NCBI GenBank assembly: GCA_037157565.1
Contig: JAZHRO010000026.1
Coordinates: forward strand, 32,664,501-32,728,500
DNA from: Thalassia testudinum
Lineage: Eukaryota; Streptophyta; Magnoliopsida; Alismatales; Hydrocharitaceae
Length of the DNA: 64,000 nt
Reading direction: 5' to 3'
Within the stretch, counting starts at the first letter, position 1. Each line of letters opens with the position of its first letter. Below, one piece after another: positions 30,644 to 43,279 of the stretch. The position numbers and the translations under genes are program-made. The notes beneath the pieces were generated by a model. It was not told the origin of the DNA and searched no databases. It saw only the letters and a program-made list of their open reading frames with translations.

Positions 30644-32145
30644 TGCCACCAAACACAAGGCGCACCCGTTGAGGGCTTTTGTGGGGGGATTAGGGCGAGG
30701 GTTTTTGTAGGGTTCAAGTGAAAATTGCGATGAGGAATCTCGGTATGAGTTTATTTTGCACGGTTCTTCTCGTGTCACCAGCATATACTTTCCCCTTTTC
30801 TCATATTAGTGACCTCCAAAAATTCCAGACGAGCGGTTCAGGAAAGTACAGAGAGCTCATGTGATATCTCTCAAATAAAAACAATGGAAAAAAATCAATC
30901 CTTAGGAGGGAGGAAAAGTTAGGCCTAAAAACAACATGAGGTTCGATATGTGCCAACACAGCAGGTAGCTGATGCGTAACTCTCAATCAACTCAGTAATT
31001 AAGTTAATTTTACTTAATTAAGAGTAGAAAAAGTCACTTAGGTTAACTCGAATTTGTGCCGGTTGTGTAGTATAGGGTCGAATTAACCTAACATTTTAGA
31101 AATTTTTACTGGTTGAGTCCAGGTCGTTCGCTGGGAGATATAATTCATTTTAAATTCAACAATTATCTTTTATTTTCTTTAAAAGTTTAGGAGGTATAAT
31201 TAGGTTGATTATAAAAGCATGAATTTTGTCAAATGATTTAAACTATAAAGAATATACAAAATTCCATATGAAAAACACATTTACTTAAATGATGTACTTC
31301 ATTAACAAGTAAACATGTTAGTTTTCTATTTTATTTCACTCTAAGTAGATATAAAGTACCAAATGATTTTGAACTTTGATACCCATCCTTTGCTACCGAA
31401 GATCTCCCTTCCTTTGTAAGTGTAGAGTACATGATTTAGAATACCATTCAATCATTAAATGAACGATAAGGACGGCTTCCTACTAATGTGTGATTCAAGG
31501 TTAATTTCCTATGTCCTAGGCAACTAAAATGTGTGCTTCCCTATAAATGATGTGACTATTAAGAAATGCAAAAAGATTAATAATGATCAAATAAAGACAA
31601 CGGTGGAGAATAGAAAACTATAGAGATCAATACAAACTCATTAGAACAATGCCATCAGGATTTTACCTCCAAAAATTAGACCTACACATCTACATTTCAA
31701 GCTTGGATTGCTTATTTCTTGATTTTTTTGAAAATTGTGAAGGTTGGAGATATCAAAGAGAATGTCCAATGATTTGTAGTCATAGACTTATCCTTAGTTT
31801 AAGGACTTGTCACATGAATCCTCAAAAATAGGTCAAATTCAACTCAATTTACTTCTTAAACATCAGGTCATACTTAATTTAGCTCGACCATGGGCCTTAG
31901 TTTGGTTTGTTTGATTTATGTCTTGGACATTGGGAGGATCCTAAGAGTCATCTTATGATATGCTATCTTGAGCTAATACATTTTGTAAGAGATTAACTCA
32001 AGAATCCCCTCTAAGGTGCTTTCTCAACACAGTTCTATTCTTTTAATGATCATGTTGTATATTGTTTGTATTATTCCAACTTGATCCCCTGTCATAAATT
32101 TAGCTTATTTTCTTCAATTCTTTGATTATTGGAGTTGTTCATGGT
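30644..32145. other. Upstream region of the NOL9-type gene; AT-rich, nothing else recognised
   Basis: This includes the presumed promoter and 5' UTR of the minus-strand NOL9-type gene (30644 to perhaps 31000). No TATA box or CpG-rich start can be assigned with confidence. Beyond 31000 it is AT-rich sequence with no coding frame above 60 codons worth naming. Confidence 0.45.
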
Positions 32146-34707
32146 TGATGATAACACCATCATTCATCATAACTATCTTAAATTAGTCAGAATCCAGTGT
32201 TAAATGCTTCTAAATGATCATCTGAGGATCGTAAATCTGTACTGAATTGATTTGAGAAGAAGATAAGAAAACATAGTTAATTCTGTTATTTTACCATCTC
32301 ATCATTAATGCAGATTAGCGAAAGGGTTAATCAAGGGATAATTCAAGTTCAAATGAACTTAAAAGATCAAAAAGTGGGCTCACATTGATTGAATCAGGGT
32401 TTCACGCATTTCGATGATTAAAACAGTACTGAAAATCATAATTATTAGTCTTACTTAAATTGAAAGGGTTTTGGTAGAGATAGATTCAATCTAAACCTCC
32501 TAAGATTCATTAAAAAATATTTTGAGAGGTTTGGTATCTTCACTTTGACCATGTGAACCCATTTTAACCAAAAATAAAGATTCATAAGGGAATTTGTCAT
32601 GATTTGGGTTTTTATGCAATTTACCTAGTCAAACGTGGTCAAAAGCAAAGTCTAAGTTCACCACTAGATTCCTTAGGTCTGAATTAGGTTAACACCAAAA
32701 TTTGGACCCAATCAAAGTCCATCTTAACCTAGTTTGCAATTCAATTCCTAGATCTTTGTTCTTTTCAAATAAACCCTTAACATCAAGGTTTTTCTCACAG
32801 AAATACCCCTAGGTTTTCATCTTCTTCACAATCAGACCTCTACCACCTTCTTTCTAAATGCACACAGCAGGGTTCTCAAACCCAAAGCAAACTGACTTCC
32901 AAAGGAGGAAACCAACATGATTTCACCACCAAATCCCACCAAAATTGGTGGGATTGGTGTTTGATAGTGGGAAAGCAATTAGACTAGGTATTAAATCCTG
33001 TTTTGGAGCAAAAAGCTGAGGTGAGCTCAAGATTTCCTAAATCAAGAGTTTGCAAAATCCTAACTCAAATGTGCAAAATCCTTGTAATTTAGGGTCAATT
33101 CAAGCTCTATATAAGCTTCCAGGTGTTCCTATGTCAAAAGGAGCCAGGTTCAGGCCAAAATTCACCTCTTCTTCTCTTCTCCAGCGACCTCCAACCTGAG
33201 CTTCGGCGAGCCCCCTTAACCTCTTCTCTCCGGCCTCCCAACTGTCAATTTGAGAGTGCCATCACCTTCCTCATCCCTGTCCGCTTCTTGCCAACCGAAA
33301 CGGAAGCTTCCTCTCCATTTCTTCCTTGTTGTCTACCCCACCGGAGGTCTTCAACTCCCTCGTGTCATGTGAGGCAACCCGACGCGATTCCTTCCCCTTT
33401 TCGTCCAATAGACTAGGTCCGCTTCTCCCTCTTATTCTCTAGCTTAGGTTTAGGCCCTTAAGACCTAGATTCAACCTCAAAACACCTCACTTCCCCTTCG
33501 TCTTCTTCGCGTCCGGCAAAGCTTCGGCAAGCTTCATCTGGGTGCTCCACACCACCAAACCCAAAACCAACACCATCACAGCCATCCTCACACACCACTG
33601 ACCAAAAGCCCTGATGTAATTAGGCTTTTGGCCACTCAACACCACCCCCGACCATACATATAAACCACCTACAAATCCGCTTTCGTCTGACCTAATCTTA
33701 TTGCCATTCATCAAGCCACCACCTCCATCATGTTCCATGCTTCACAAGGTAGCTCCGGAGCTTTCTAATTTGAGCTTATAGCTCATGTTTTGGTTTCTAG
33801 CTATTCGCCAAAGATGTTACCCACACCTGCCATCATCGTCACCGTCCGCCCATCTTCGACCACCATACACTGTGGAAGACCATCACGAAGCCCTCTAGGA
33901 CTTCAATTGAAGAGACAAAAAGCGGTTGTAACCTCGATTTGGAAGGGTCACCCACGAACCAAAAAGTGAAGGAAGCTGCACCTTTAGTCCCACATCGTGG
34001 GAATGTAAATAAAAAATGCCTTCATAACGTTCTTCGTCCATAGGCTACTCGCTCAAAACACGGGGATTAGGTCCCCACGCACGCATAACGCACATGCCCT
34101 CGCTCGTGCCCACCCGCACGTGAGCCTGGGCCTGTCTAGATCAGTCTGAACTGGTCTGATTGGGTCTGAACAGTGAACCGAATTTAGGTCTGAGAGAGAG
34201 AGGAGACTTCATGAGAGAGTGGGGGGGTTGCACTACGAAGCTTTAGTTTGAGACTTTAAGGCGTCTGAGGCCTTAGTGAGACATCTGACCTGAGGAGATT
34301 GGAGAATTTATCTAAGTCTAATCGTGGTTCTGATTTGGAAAAATAGCCTCAGTGCTGAAGAAGAGTTGAGGTTTTGAATTGAGAGAAATAAGCCTAAGTG
34401 TTAACTGACTACATTAGTGATTTCAACCACCATTTTTTGAACTTTTTATTATATTTTTGAACTTGAGATACAATCTGATTATTTATTGAATATATTTGTG
34501 ATTGATTATTCATTGTATATCATTATTCTTGTGACTTGTTAATTGTGTTCATCATTTATAATTGATTAGTTGTCAAATTCCAATTTTGCTCCCTATGAAC
34601 GACCTCGGAACTCACTTTTTTTAGCACTATAAATTTAAATGTCAATCCAATTTCTATCGCTATACTATGACGCGATTCTCTCCTAAACTACGACGATTTC
34701 CGCTTCA
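32146..34707 (+). repeat. Athila-type 5' LTR (Athila 3), degenerate
   Basis: Starts TGATGATAACACCATCATTC and ends CGCTTCA, followed by a decayed primer site (34712). In reverse orientation 32560-32680 aligns with the Athila 1 LTR near 5290-5480 (shared TTTGACxAG, CAATTTxCxTAAAAACCCAAAT, TCAAAATGGG). The start has the same TGATGA...TCATCA inverted repeat as the other Athila LTRs here. Its length (2,562 bp) is close to that of Athila 1. Short frames inside (33123-33416, 33487-33738) are compositional. Confidence 0.62.
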
Positions 34708-35540
34708 ATAATGGTGCTATGACCATAATGCAATCCATTTACTCGAGGAACTCCTAAATCATTATCCTTGTGCTCTACTACCCTGATTATTTAGGATGGG
34801 CAAACAAAATTTGAGGATTTGTTCTCTTTGAGTCAAGAAATCCTTCTATAGATCCCTTATATGAATATCCATCTCAAAAGATGCATTTTTACTAGCCAAT
34901 TATTAGGTGAATTCCTCGAAGGAGCCATGAAATTTACCTTTTCATCCTTCGCCATTAGGCTGAACAATATAAAAAACAAAAGAGATATTGAGTCTTTGTT
35001 GGGATCAAATGGTTTGACCCTAGTGGCGTCACTAAAGTGTGAAATGGGTCGTTTGAAAATTTTTTGATTCGAGAAATCAGTCAATGCCTGGAAATCAAAT
35101 AACTGGAATCAAAACAAAACAACAACCAAAACCACATGGTTAGAAGTAGTTTCTTTACATTCCGAGATCCCCAGAAGCATCGAGATATACCTGATGGGGC
35201 GACGTAGAATAATACCCCACGTGTTATGCCTCCTACAATAAATCCTGACTTCATAAGACTTTCTTCTTCTCGATAGGTGGATGAAGCCCCTCATGTTGAG
35301 AATACTCAATCTCATCCGTGCATTGCGAACCCTTCTCAACTCTTGAGGCGACCCTCACCTTGAACCTCCTCCAAAATTACTACGTAGGTCCAAGACCCAC
35401 GACCAACATACATTGGCCATCCAAAATTCCTAGAGGACTTCTCGCCAAGAGCCAAGACATCTAAAACACAAGAGGTCTGAACGTCCATGTTGGTTGTTGG
35501 ATTCTATTGTGATCTCAGGACATCTAATGCCGTCGGACTA
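34708..35540 (+). other. Athila 3 primer site remnant and leader
   Basis: TGGTGCTATGACC at 34712 is a strongly decayed form of TGGCGCCGTTGCC. After it I find no gag. A minus frame at 35109-35339 has ILNMRGFIHLSRR, faintly like a LINE endonuclease start, but I do not accept it as such. The element is cut off by the SIRE-like sequence that follows. Confidence 0.4.
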
Positions 35541-36970
35541 TAAGTGCATAAGTAATTTGGCACCACATTTATCCTTAATTAATGGTTTTGATGATAATAA
35601 ACATCTCAAATAATTAAGATTAAAATATGATTATATATATTGCACTTGTGAAATTAACTTTCAGGATTATGCCATTTGATGAGATCCAAAGTCAAGAAGA
35701 AGGAGACTGATCACCTGAAGAGATCTTCAAGTTTTCAAGTCTTAGGTCTCTTTGTAGCATAGGAAAACGAGTTATAATTTTATTTCTTATAGAATGTAAA
35801 GAAAGCTCCAATATAGTTCATATTATTAAAACAATAGGGTATCATGCACAAATTTCACAATAGCACCTCACTTGACGCAAATAGGTTTAATAAACCTTTA
35901 ACTAAGTCATTATGTAATAATCAAGTGATCATAATCACCTACATATAGTTAGGACTTAATTTGACCCTTTATTCACTTAGGCTCAAAATAGTCTATCTAA
36001 CATTAGGTCTTCTTCACCTAACATTAGGTTTGGTATTCTGCACCAAGCTGAAGGCATCTAGAAAATGACGAATTTTACACCTAACTGAGTATCTAATGTT
36101 AGACAATAGACCTAACATTAGCTAACTTTTACCTAACATTAGATAAAACACTTTTTTGCCAACTTAATTAGTCACTGACTTAATATGTGAGGAGACTTTT
36201 TTAATCGCTAGGGACAAAGTAGTGAAGTGTTTTTTGCCCTCAAATGACCCCTCTATATGAATGCTTGACCTCCCACAATTTTGAACCATTAGAGCATATT
36301 CAAGCATTTATTTACATCCACTAAATGGCTTAAACATCATTTCTTAGCAACTTGAGGCTTACAAAATATCTCATTAATGCAACCTCTCATTAATAATTAC
36401 TTTGATGATTTTATAAAATATCTAAAAGATAGAAAATAAGAACAAACTATTATGCTTATGTCCATCCTAAGTTGTAAGAAACAAAGCAGACCTTCAAGGA
36501 TAAGGCATGTAGACAAATGTTTTGTCTAGGTCCTAGGTCTACTTGTATAATTATCAATAGTTGTATTTTTATTTTTATTTGAATCTAGAAGTGTTGTAAA
36601 AGAGCCATAATAAGATATAGGATCTTTGCCTATAGCCTTTCAACACTTAGGCAAAATCATTAAATCCAAATCCTAACTTAGATCCAAACTATACAATGTA
36701 TGATGTTTCATTTTAAGTCATATGATAATAGGATCAGGCAGTCAATACCAATGACCAACCTCTGCAAGTTCTACATTCAATGTATTAGACATCCAACATT
36801 TGCGCTAGATGTTCATAGTCCTCAGGAGACATTTAAACATGGTCTCAAATGTTCAATAATGAATATTAAATTTAATCCTAGCAGAAATCAAGTTACGTCA
36901 AAACCTAATCTTCTCGAGACACTTTAGAAGTATTTTATTAATATTTTTAGACATCCAGAGGACTTACCAG
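35540..36970 (+). repeat. Diverged SIRE-like copia LTR pieces
   Basis: 36395-36640 aligns with the reverse complement of the SIRE 3' LTR (55600-55860): TTTGATGATTTTATAAAAT, GTCCTAGGTCTACTTGT, TTTATTTGAATCTAGAAGTG, TGTAAAAGAGCC in order. A second, weaker copy is at 35580-35840. Between them CTAACATTAG and its near-variants recur (35990-36145). The right end is cut by the hAT terminus at 36971. Confidence 0.6.
35990..36145. repeat. CTAACATTAG motif cluster
   Basis: Five copies of CTAACATTAG or its reverse complement CTAATGTTAG within about 150 bp. This is the same LTR position at which the SIRE LTR further right carries the GACGTC palindrome array. Confidence 0.7.
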
Positions 36971-37226
36971 TAGGGATGCGAGTTTCGATATACCCGACCC
37001 AAACCTGACCCCACCTGACCTGAAAAGAATGGGCAAAACCTGACCCAAACCTGATCGGGTTAAGGTATGGGTTTCACCAGAAAAACCCAACCGGGTTGGG
37101 GTTCGAGTTCGGGTATGGGTATGAGTCTATACCCATTTACCCTATCTGAATACCCGGAAATAATATCCATTTACCTATTGTATTTAATTTCCTACGGTGA
37201 GACCCTCCCCAACCTAAATTCCCTCC

Positions 37227-37231
37227 ATTTA
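37227..37231. repeat. Target duplication attta of solo LTR B (left)
   Basis: Exactly repeated at 39932-39936. Confidence 0.9.
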
Positions 37232-37254
37232 TGTTACGAACGCACTCTAAGACG

Positions 37255-38130
37255 TTTTTTAAGACGTCTGGGAGGTGGCCCAGACGTCTGGAACCCCTTC
37301 CAGACGTCTGGGATCTATTTTCGATGCCACGTGGGGCTGCGCCTGCGCGCAGGCGCGCGCAGACCCGCAACCGCCTTCCTCTCTTTTTCCCTCTTCCTCC
37401 TGCGGGCACAGGCTGCGCCCCTCTGTCTCGCTCTCTCTCTCTCTCCCCGCGCGGCTTTAAAAAGCCCCGCCCTCTCCCTCACTCTCATCACCTCTGCCCC
37501 TTCCTCTTCTCCTTCCAGCCGGTGCGAGAGAGCGAGCGCGAGCGAGCGGCGGCAGCGGCAGCCGCGGCGGGAGTGCGGGAGGAGGCGTTGCGCGAGGGAC
37601 GAGACGCTCGACCGTGAGGGCTCGAGCTCGCCGGGGCTGCTAGAGCCGGCCGGCGGGGGAGCAGCAGACGTGGGGTGACGCGGGAGGCCTGCTGCAGCTC
37701 GAGCAGCAGGAGGACGAGGCGCGGCGTGGCCGTGCATCGCATGCGGAGGCCGAGTCGCGCTCTGATTCTGGAAAATTTTCCAGAATCAGACGTCTGGGAA
37801 TCCAACCAGACGACGGGGAAGACGTCTGGAGGACTGTCCAGACGTCTGGCAGGTGAGTTATTTTCGTGCTTCCTCCTTTTCTTCAACCGTTCGTACTGAG
37901 AGAGAGGAATGGGTACGCGCAGGTTCTGAGATTTTCCATCCAACGCGAATCAGACGTCTGGCTGCAGTGCCAGACGACGGGAACGACGTCCAGACGTCCG
38001 GGGTGACCAACGGACGTCTGGGATCTAGGCCAGACGCCTCCGCAGGCTTCTGGACATCTGAGAGACTCTATAGATCGAAGGTAACCTCTGATCCACTTTT
38101 TAAGATGTCTGGAAAAGGTTCCAGACGTCT
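37255..38130. repeat. Array of GACGTC palindromes in solo LTR B
   Basis: At least 11 copies, mostly CAGACGTCTG, clustered at about 37260-37315, 37785-37850 and 37950-38130. The positions match the clusters of solo LTR A. Confidence 0.85.
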
Positions 38131-38423
38131 GATTTTGCACTGTTTCATCGTTTTCCACCCGTTTAGGGCCCGTTCGGAGTTCGTTTTCCGCGTTTCAAGT
38201 TGCGTTCTTTTCGGAATTAAATCCTCTACCCGTCTGCAGTAATTAGATACTATTTTGAGAAACTCCTTGTGTTTGATCCTTGTGATAGGACCCCGTTCCA
38301 TTGCAGTCTCGAGGGTTGCGGAAGCACGCGGGATTCCCGACCACGCCCCCAGTACTCCCGTTGTAACCGGTAGAGTGGCTTTTAAGTTTATTAGCATAAT
38401 CTGTTAAATTATGGAACCATAAA

Positions 38424-38580
38424 TAGAACCTAGGACATTGCATGAATCCTAGGAATGAGAAACTAGATTGAATGATAGATCCTAGGGTGTTGCATGAATC
38501 CTAGGGCTGGAAAACTAGATTGTATGATAGATCCTAGGATATGGCATGAATCCTAGGATGGGAAAACTAGTGGAATATAT
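38424..38580. repeat. Three about 52-bp CCTAGG units in solo LTR B
   Basis: Counterpart of 20597-20752 with the same order of GCATGAATCCTAGG blocks. Confidence 0.75.
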
Positions 38581-39936
38581 GAATATTGCAGTCTTGGAAA
38601 AGTGGAAAGGAACAAATAGCTGCCTGTAATTTGATTTAACAGCTGCCTGTTATGAATGAATAAACGTGATTGAGAACATGGATTGTAAGGACGTGAAATT
38701 GGAAGGTGAAACCTAGAGGTTCTGAGTTAAAAGAGCTGGAACCCTACGGGGAATTAGGAGTAGAACTCCTGGAAAGAGAAAGGAATGGAACTGAGAAAGA
38801 AAGACGTGGTAGTGTGCTGTCTCTTGGGTACATAGTACCAAGGTAAGTACCTGTACCTGTTTAGTGCAGAGCGGAGCCAGCCGCCCCAGGGACCCGGGGT
38901 TAGGACTGGCCACTTTGTACCGACTTGCTGGCCCTCGTGTACGTAGTACCGAGGAGAGCTACTAGTGTAGGGAGGTACTAGCTACCCCACGGGCCCCGGG
39001 GTTTTGCTAGCCTCCTACATCGACTTGTTAGGCCCACTGGGCAAACCAGGGTAGTCAGGCGAGGGTGCGCGGACTGTGGAGGGGCAAGGCCCCTGTTTGG
39101 TTACTGTGGAGGGGTTGGACCCCTGTTACTGAGAGGGCTCTCCCCTGTACTGGTTCCGTGCTGTGCTTTAGGCACACCCGTTAACGGAAACGACTGACCA
39201 CGTGCCAGTGCGGGTTAGCTACCTGTGCGTTTATCGCGTGTGCCGTAGTCACCGTTACGTCTGTCCGTGACCTTGGGGTGGTTGACTGAGAGTAGGATCA
39301 CCACGGGGGACTCTCCCGGCCAGGAGAACACCACGTGCTACTTCTACTTTTTGGAAAAGACTGCAATCAAGATCATTCCCACGAGGAACATTCAAGATCA
39401 AGTGAAGGATCTGAGAAATAAATGAAATCGTGAGATAATTGAAAGACGTAAATAAAGAAAGTAACAAAACATAACAGCTACTGTACACTCTACTGTTTCT
39501 TTAGTTTTAGTTGCCACTCTACTCAGCGTTTTGCTGACGTGTTACACTCGTTACTTTTCAGGACCAGGTGTTGAGCAGCCAGGGTCAGCGGCTGCAGAGG
39601 ACGCTGGGCCGAGTAGGGTCCAGAAGAGTTACCACTGTTCTTTTGTGCCTCTTTTTGTTCCACTGTAGTGAGTAGTTCTTGTTACCGCTGTACTTTTCTT
39701 TACCTGTAGTTCATATTATGTTGTGAATGTTGTTCTACTGTTGTGGTGGTATATACTGTAGTGGTTTCTTTCCTTACTGCTGTATTTTCTTACTGTTAGT
39801 TATATTCATGCTGAATGTGGTTTATTTTACTGCTCTTTTGGTTACTTCCTCGTTGGACGACTAGGTCTTGGGATTAGTCGAGTCGGTCCGGTTCTCGTGT
39901 CTCGTAAGGACTCAGGAATCGGGTCGTTACAATTTA

Positions 39937-41216
39937 TTTATTTTATTCTCAACCCAATTCCCCAGCAACCGCATGCAGCAAACTTACATACATTACGTTA
40001 CCCCTCTCCTTGGCTCCTATGTCCTACATTTAATGCATTATCATTTCTAAGGTGAGAACCCAAATGTCAGGGAGGATTCGAGGGAACCTCAGTCTCCAGA
40101 CTTTCCACCTCCACAAGTCCCAAGTCCCCCAACTCTGGAGACCCAAAGTCTCATAGCTCGCGACCCCAAGTCCTGACTCCCCCAACTCTAATTCCCTCAT
40201 CCTTGGGTTGTCCTCGATCCTCCCTTGCGACCCTCCAGCTGACCTACTCGTGATTATCGCTGGTGACCCTCCCACACAAGTCCCGACCGCCGCTCCAACC
40301 CTCCCTCACGATGTGAGGACCCCCCCTCACCACCTTCCCGTCGGACTACTTGCGGCCCTCGTGAGTCGCGATAGCCGCTCGCAACCCCCCCTCGTGATCG
40401 CTACTCACGACTCTCGACCTCCAACCTCACCTCGTCGCTTGCATCAATCTCGCAACCTCCAACCTCGCCTCGACCTCGCGAGTCACAACATCTCCAACCT
40501 CGCACCGGCCTCACCCCGACGACAGACCATGACAATAGGTGTACCTATACTCTATTTTTTTCAACAAATGATGGTGAGGGACCCTCTTGGTCAAAGGAAT
40601 AACCTTTTACTAAATTTTAATGGTTATTCTTTTGAAGCAACATGAGAGGGGGGTGATTTGATGAAAGATGAAAACTTTAGGAGGCAAAATGATACTCTTT
40701 AAATGGATAGGTTAAATTGGTTTGGGAACTGTTCTGCAGGGATTAGTTGATATCTCTCTGCCCTTATTTCTTTTTTCTTCTAGGGATTTTGGAAAAAGGG
40801 ACTAGTTTTCTTTGAGAAAGAAAAATTAATACCTGGGTTGTACATAATTTACTAAGAGTAGTAGGTACTCCGTATATTTGATGCAAACTAAGTATGCATG
40901 TGCACACAAATAATGATTAATGAGGTTGCTTTTTACCAACCTTAAGTTTGGATGAAGAGGCACGCAAACTTTCTCTACAAGAGGCTTTTTCTTTACAAAA
41001 AAACAACTAGTACTTTGGATAGCTTTGTAAATGTAAATTCCTTATTCCAATGATGACTTTAAAATGCAAGAATTTTGAGTGGTTTAGTCTCTACCTTACT
41101 ATACATATTCATTATTTATATATGATTTTATTTAATTTATATGATTTTTAAAATGGTGTACAGAAAAAAATAGAATTAATATTAACTTTTTTCTAAATGA
41201 CGTAGAAATACAAAAC
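39937..41216 (+). other. hAT 5' region upstream of the transposase
   Basis: Holds a Pro/Ser/Thr-biased C-rich segment (40080-40530) that is not convincingly coding, then AT-rich sequence. It continues the hAT element across solo LTR B. Confidence 0.45.
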
Positions 41217-43279
41217 ATGTCGGATGAACATCAAGAAGGTGGCATAGAAAATGAAACCCAAAATGACGTATTTACTCCTATCGACTCGTCAAATAATCCT
41301 GACAACCTTACCCCTAGTTCTCTTCAAGTTGAAACTAGAAAAAGGAAATTAACATCATGGGTTTGGGATCATTTTGAGAAAAAGAAAATCAACAATGCAA
41401 ATAAGGCAATTTGTCAGCATTATTTTAAGAATTCTCGTCATGGGACATCTCATTTAAGTGAGCATATTAAAATTGCATGAAGAAGACAAACAAGGATATC
41501 AGACAACAACTTCTATCTTCAAATCAGAAAAAATTGGATGGAAGCATTGGAACTCATTACAGTGATCAATTAACATCTAGGAGGGATCTTGCACACATGA
41601 TAATTTTACATGAATATCCTTTGAATATTGTGCATCATTTTGATTTTAAAAAGCTTATCTCCGATCTTCAACCACTTTTAAAGATGGTTTCTCGTACCAC
41701 TATTGGGAGTGATAGTTTGAAAATTTATGCACAACAAAAGGTCAAGATTATGAAAATTGTTCAAGAGAACAAAAGTCGAGTTGCAATTACTACTAATTTG
41801 TGGACCTCAAGTAACCAAAAGAGAGGATACATATATGGTTATAATGTGTCATTTTATAAATGACTTATGGATCATGCAAAGCAAAATCTTGAGCTAATAT
41901 GTTGTTACTTTTAATTCTTAAAATTTTGACATACTTATTTTTAATGATTAATGTAGATTTATTTTTTTAATATGTAGATTTGCTTATGTCCCTTATCCTT
42001 ACACATCAGAAGCTCTTTCAACTATTTTGATGGAATGCTTGTTAGATTTTAACATATATCGAAAGCTATCTTGTATAACATTAGATAATTGTTCTACCAA
42101 TAATGCATTAGTTGATATTTTACTGAAGAGGCTTTCTATTGGTTCCCTATTGTTGAATGACACTTTACATCACATGTGTTGTTGTGCGCATATTTTGAAC
42201 TTGATTGTAAAAGATGGATTGGATATTATTGGAGGGGAGATTGAAAAAAATTAGAGGAAGTGTTTTATTTTGGACAGCAACACCAAAAAGGTAAGAAAAA
42301 TTTGAAAAAAGTTTTAGACAATTACAGATCCCTTGTACTAAAAGGTTTTCTTCGGATTGTGAAACAAGAAAGAATTTCACATTCTTAATGCTTTAGACAA
42401 CTATCATTTATAAGGATGTATTTCACAGATTCAAGCAAAGGGAACCTCAATATAAATGTTTCCCTAAAGATGAGGAGTGGGATTTGGCTAAAGTTGTTTG
42501 TGTTAAATTGAAGAAATTTTATAGTACAACGGAATTATTTTCTGGAACCAAGTATCCCACAACTAACCTTCTTTTTCGTAAGATTTGTGAGATTAAGGTG
42601 GCTCTCAACCATTGGAGGATTCAAGAGAAGCTGTTAGGAGCATGGCCAGAAAAATGATGGACAAGTTTAACAAGTATTGGTCAATTGTCTATGATTTCAC
42701 TACTTTGGGTGTTATTCTTGATTCGTGATTTAAGTTGAAGTTGTTAGAGTATTACTTTCCATTGATTTATGGAAATGATTCCCATAATCAGTTATGTAGA
42801 GTTCAAAACATGTGCTATAAGTTAGTGGTAGAATATCAATCTCAAGTAAGTTCAAAACATGATGCTCCACGATGTGCTCAAGGCACTTCCTCTCTCTCCA
42901 ATACTAAAGATGTATTTATTTTTTGTGGTGATCAAGACCCCTTTCCAACTTTAACAAATTTGAGAGTCAAGATTGTGAAAATATTAGTATGAAGTCGGAG
43001 TTTGATTACTATCTTGAGGATGGCTTAATGTCGAGATCCCCATAATTTGACATACTGATATGGTGGAAGACCAATGGCATGAAATTTCCAATTTTGCAGT
43101 CGATCGCTAGAGATATACTTATTGTCCCTGTCTCTACCATTGCTTCAGAATCTGCATTTAGTAGAAGTGGTCCGATTTTAAGTCCTCATCACAGTAGACT
43201 TCATCCTTCAACATTGGAAGCATTGATGTGTTCCCAAAGTTGGCTGTGGAATGACATCTTAGGTACTAACACATTTTAA
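41217..43279 (+). pseudogene. hAT transposase, decayed
   Basis: Cut-and-paste transposase. The ATG at 41217 opens an N-terminal region with a BED-type zinc finger remnant (WVWDHFEKKK, then AICQHY where the second Cys has become Tyr, then HLSEHI). Further on come RRDLAHMIILHEYPLN and VAITTNLWTSS; the first catalytic Asp (TTDLWT in the family) reads Asn. A frameshift near 41855 and a probable intron (about 41900-41977) precede FAYVPYPYTSEALS, LSCITLDNCSTNNA (second Asp present) and CAHILNLIVKDGL. The C-terminal dimerisation block is at 43079-43279 (IARDILIVPVSTIASESAF, then LHPSTLEALMC). Multiple stops exclude activity. Confidence 0.87.

Larger units (their letters stand above)
37232..39931 (+). 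mobile_element. Solo LTR B (2,700 bp), same family as solo LTR A
   Basis: TGTTACGAACG to GGGTCGTTACA with a perfect 5-bp duplication. It aligns end to end with 19373-22089: the GACGTC arrays, GC-rich core with TTTAAAAAGC near 37455, CCTAGG units, GC-rich double repeat and 3' end recur in order. There is no internal region, so it is a second solo LTR. Two solo LTRs and no full copy suggest efficient LTR-LTR recombination for this family. Frames inside, such as 37067-37678, are not conserved between the copies. Confidence 0.9.

Noticed and set aside
33123..33738. Possible host exons (Pro/Ser-rich frames)
   Set aside because: They fall inside an Athila-type LTR, have no motif and no splice structure.
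35109..35339. Possible LINE endonuclease start (ILNMRGFIHLSRR)
   Set aside because: Only a weak resemblance; the later QETK-type block is absent.
40208..40645. 145-codon Pro/Leu/Ser-rich frame upstream of the hAT transposase
   Set aside because: Low-complexity C-rich sequence with no recognisable domain; overlapped by similar frames.
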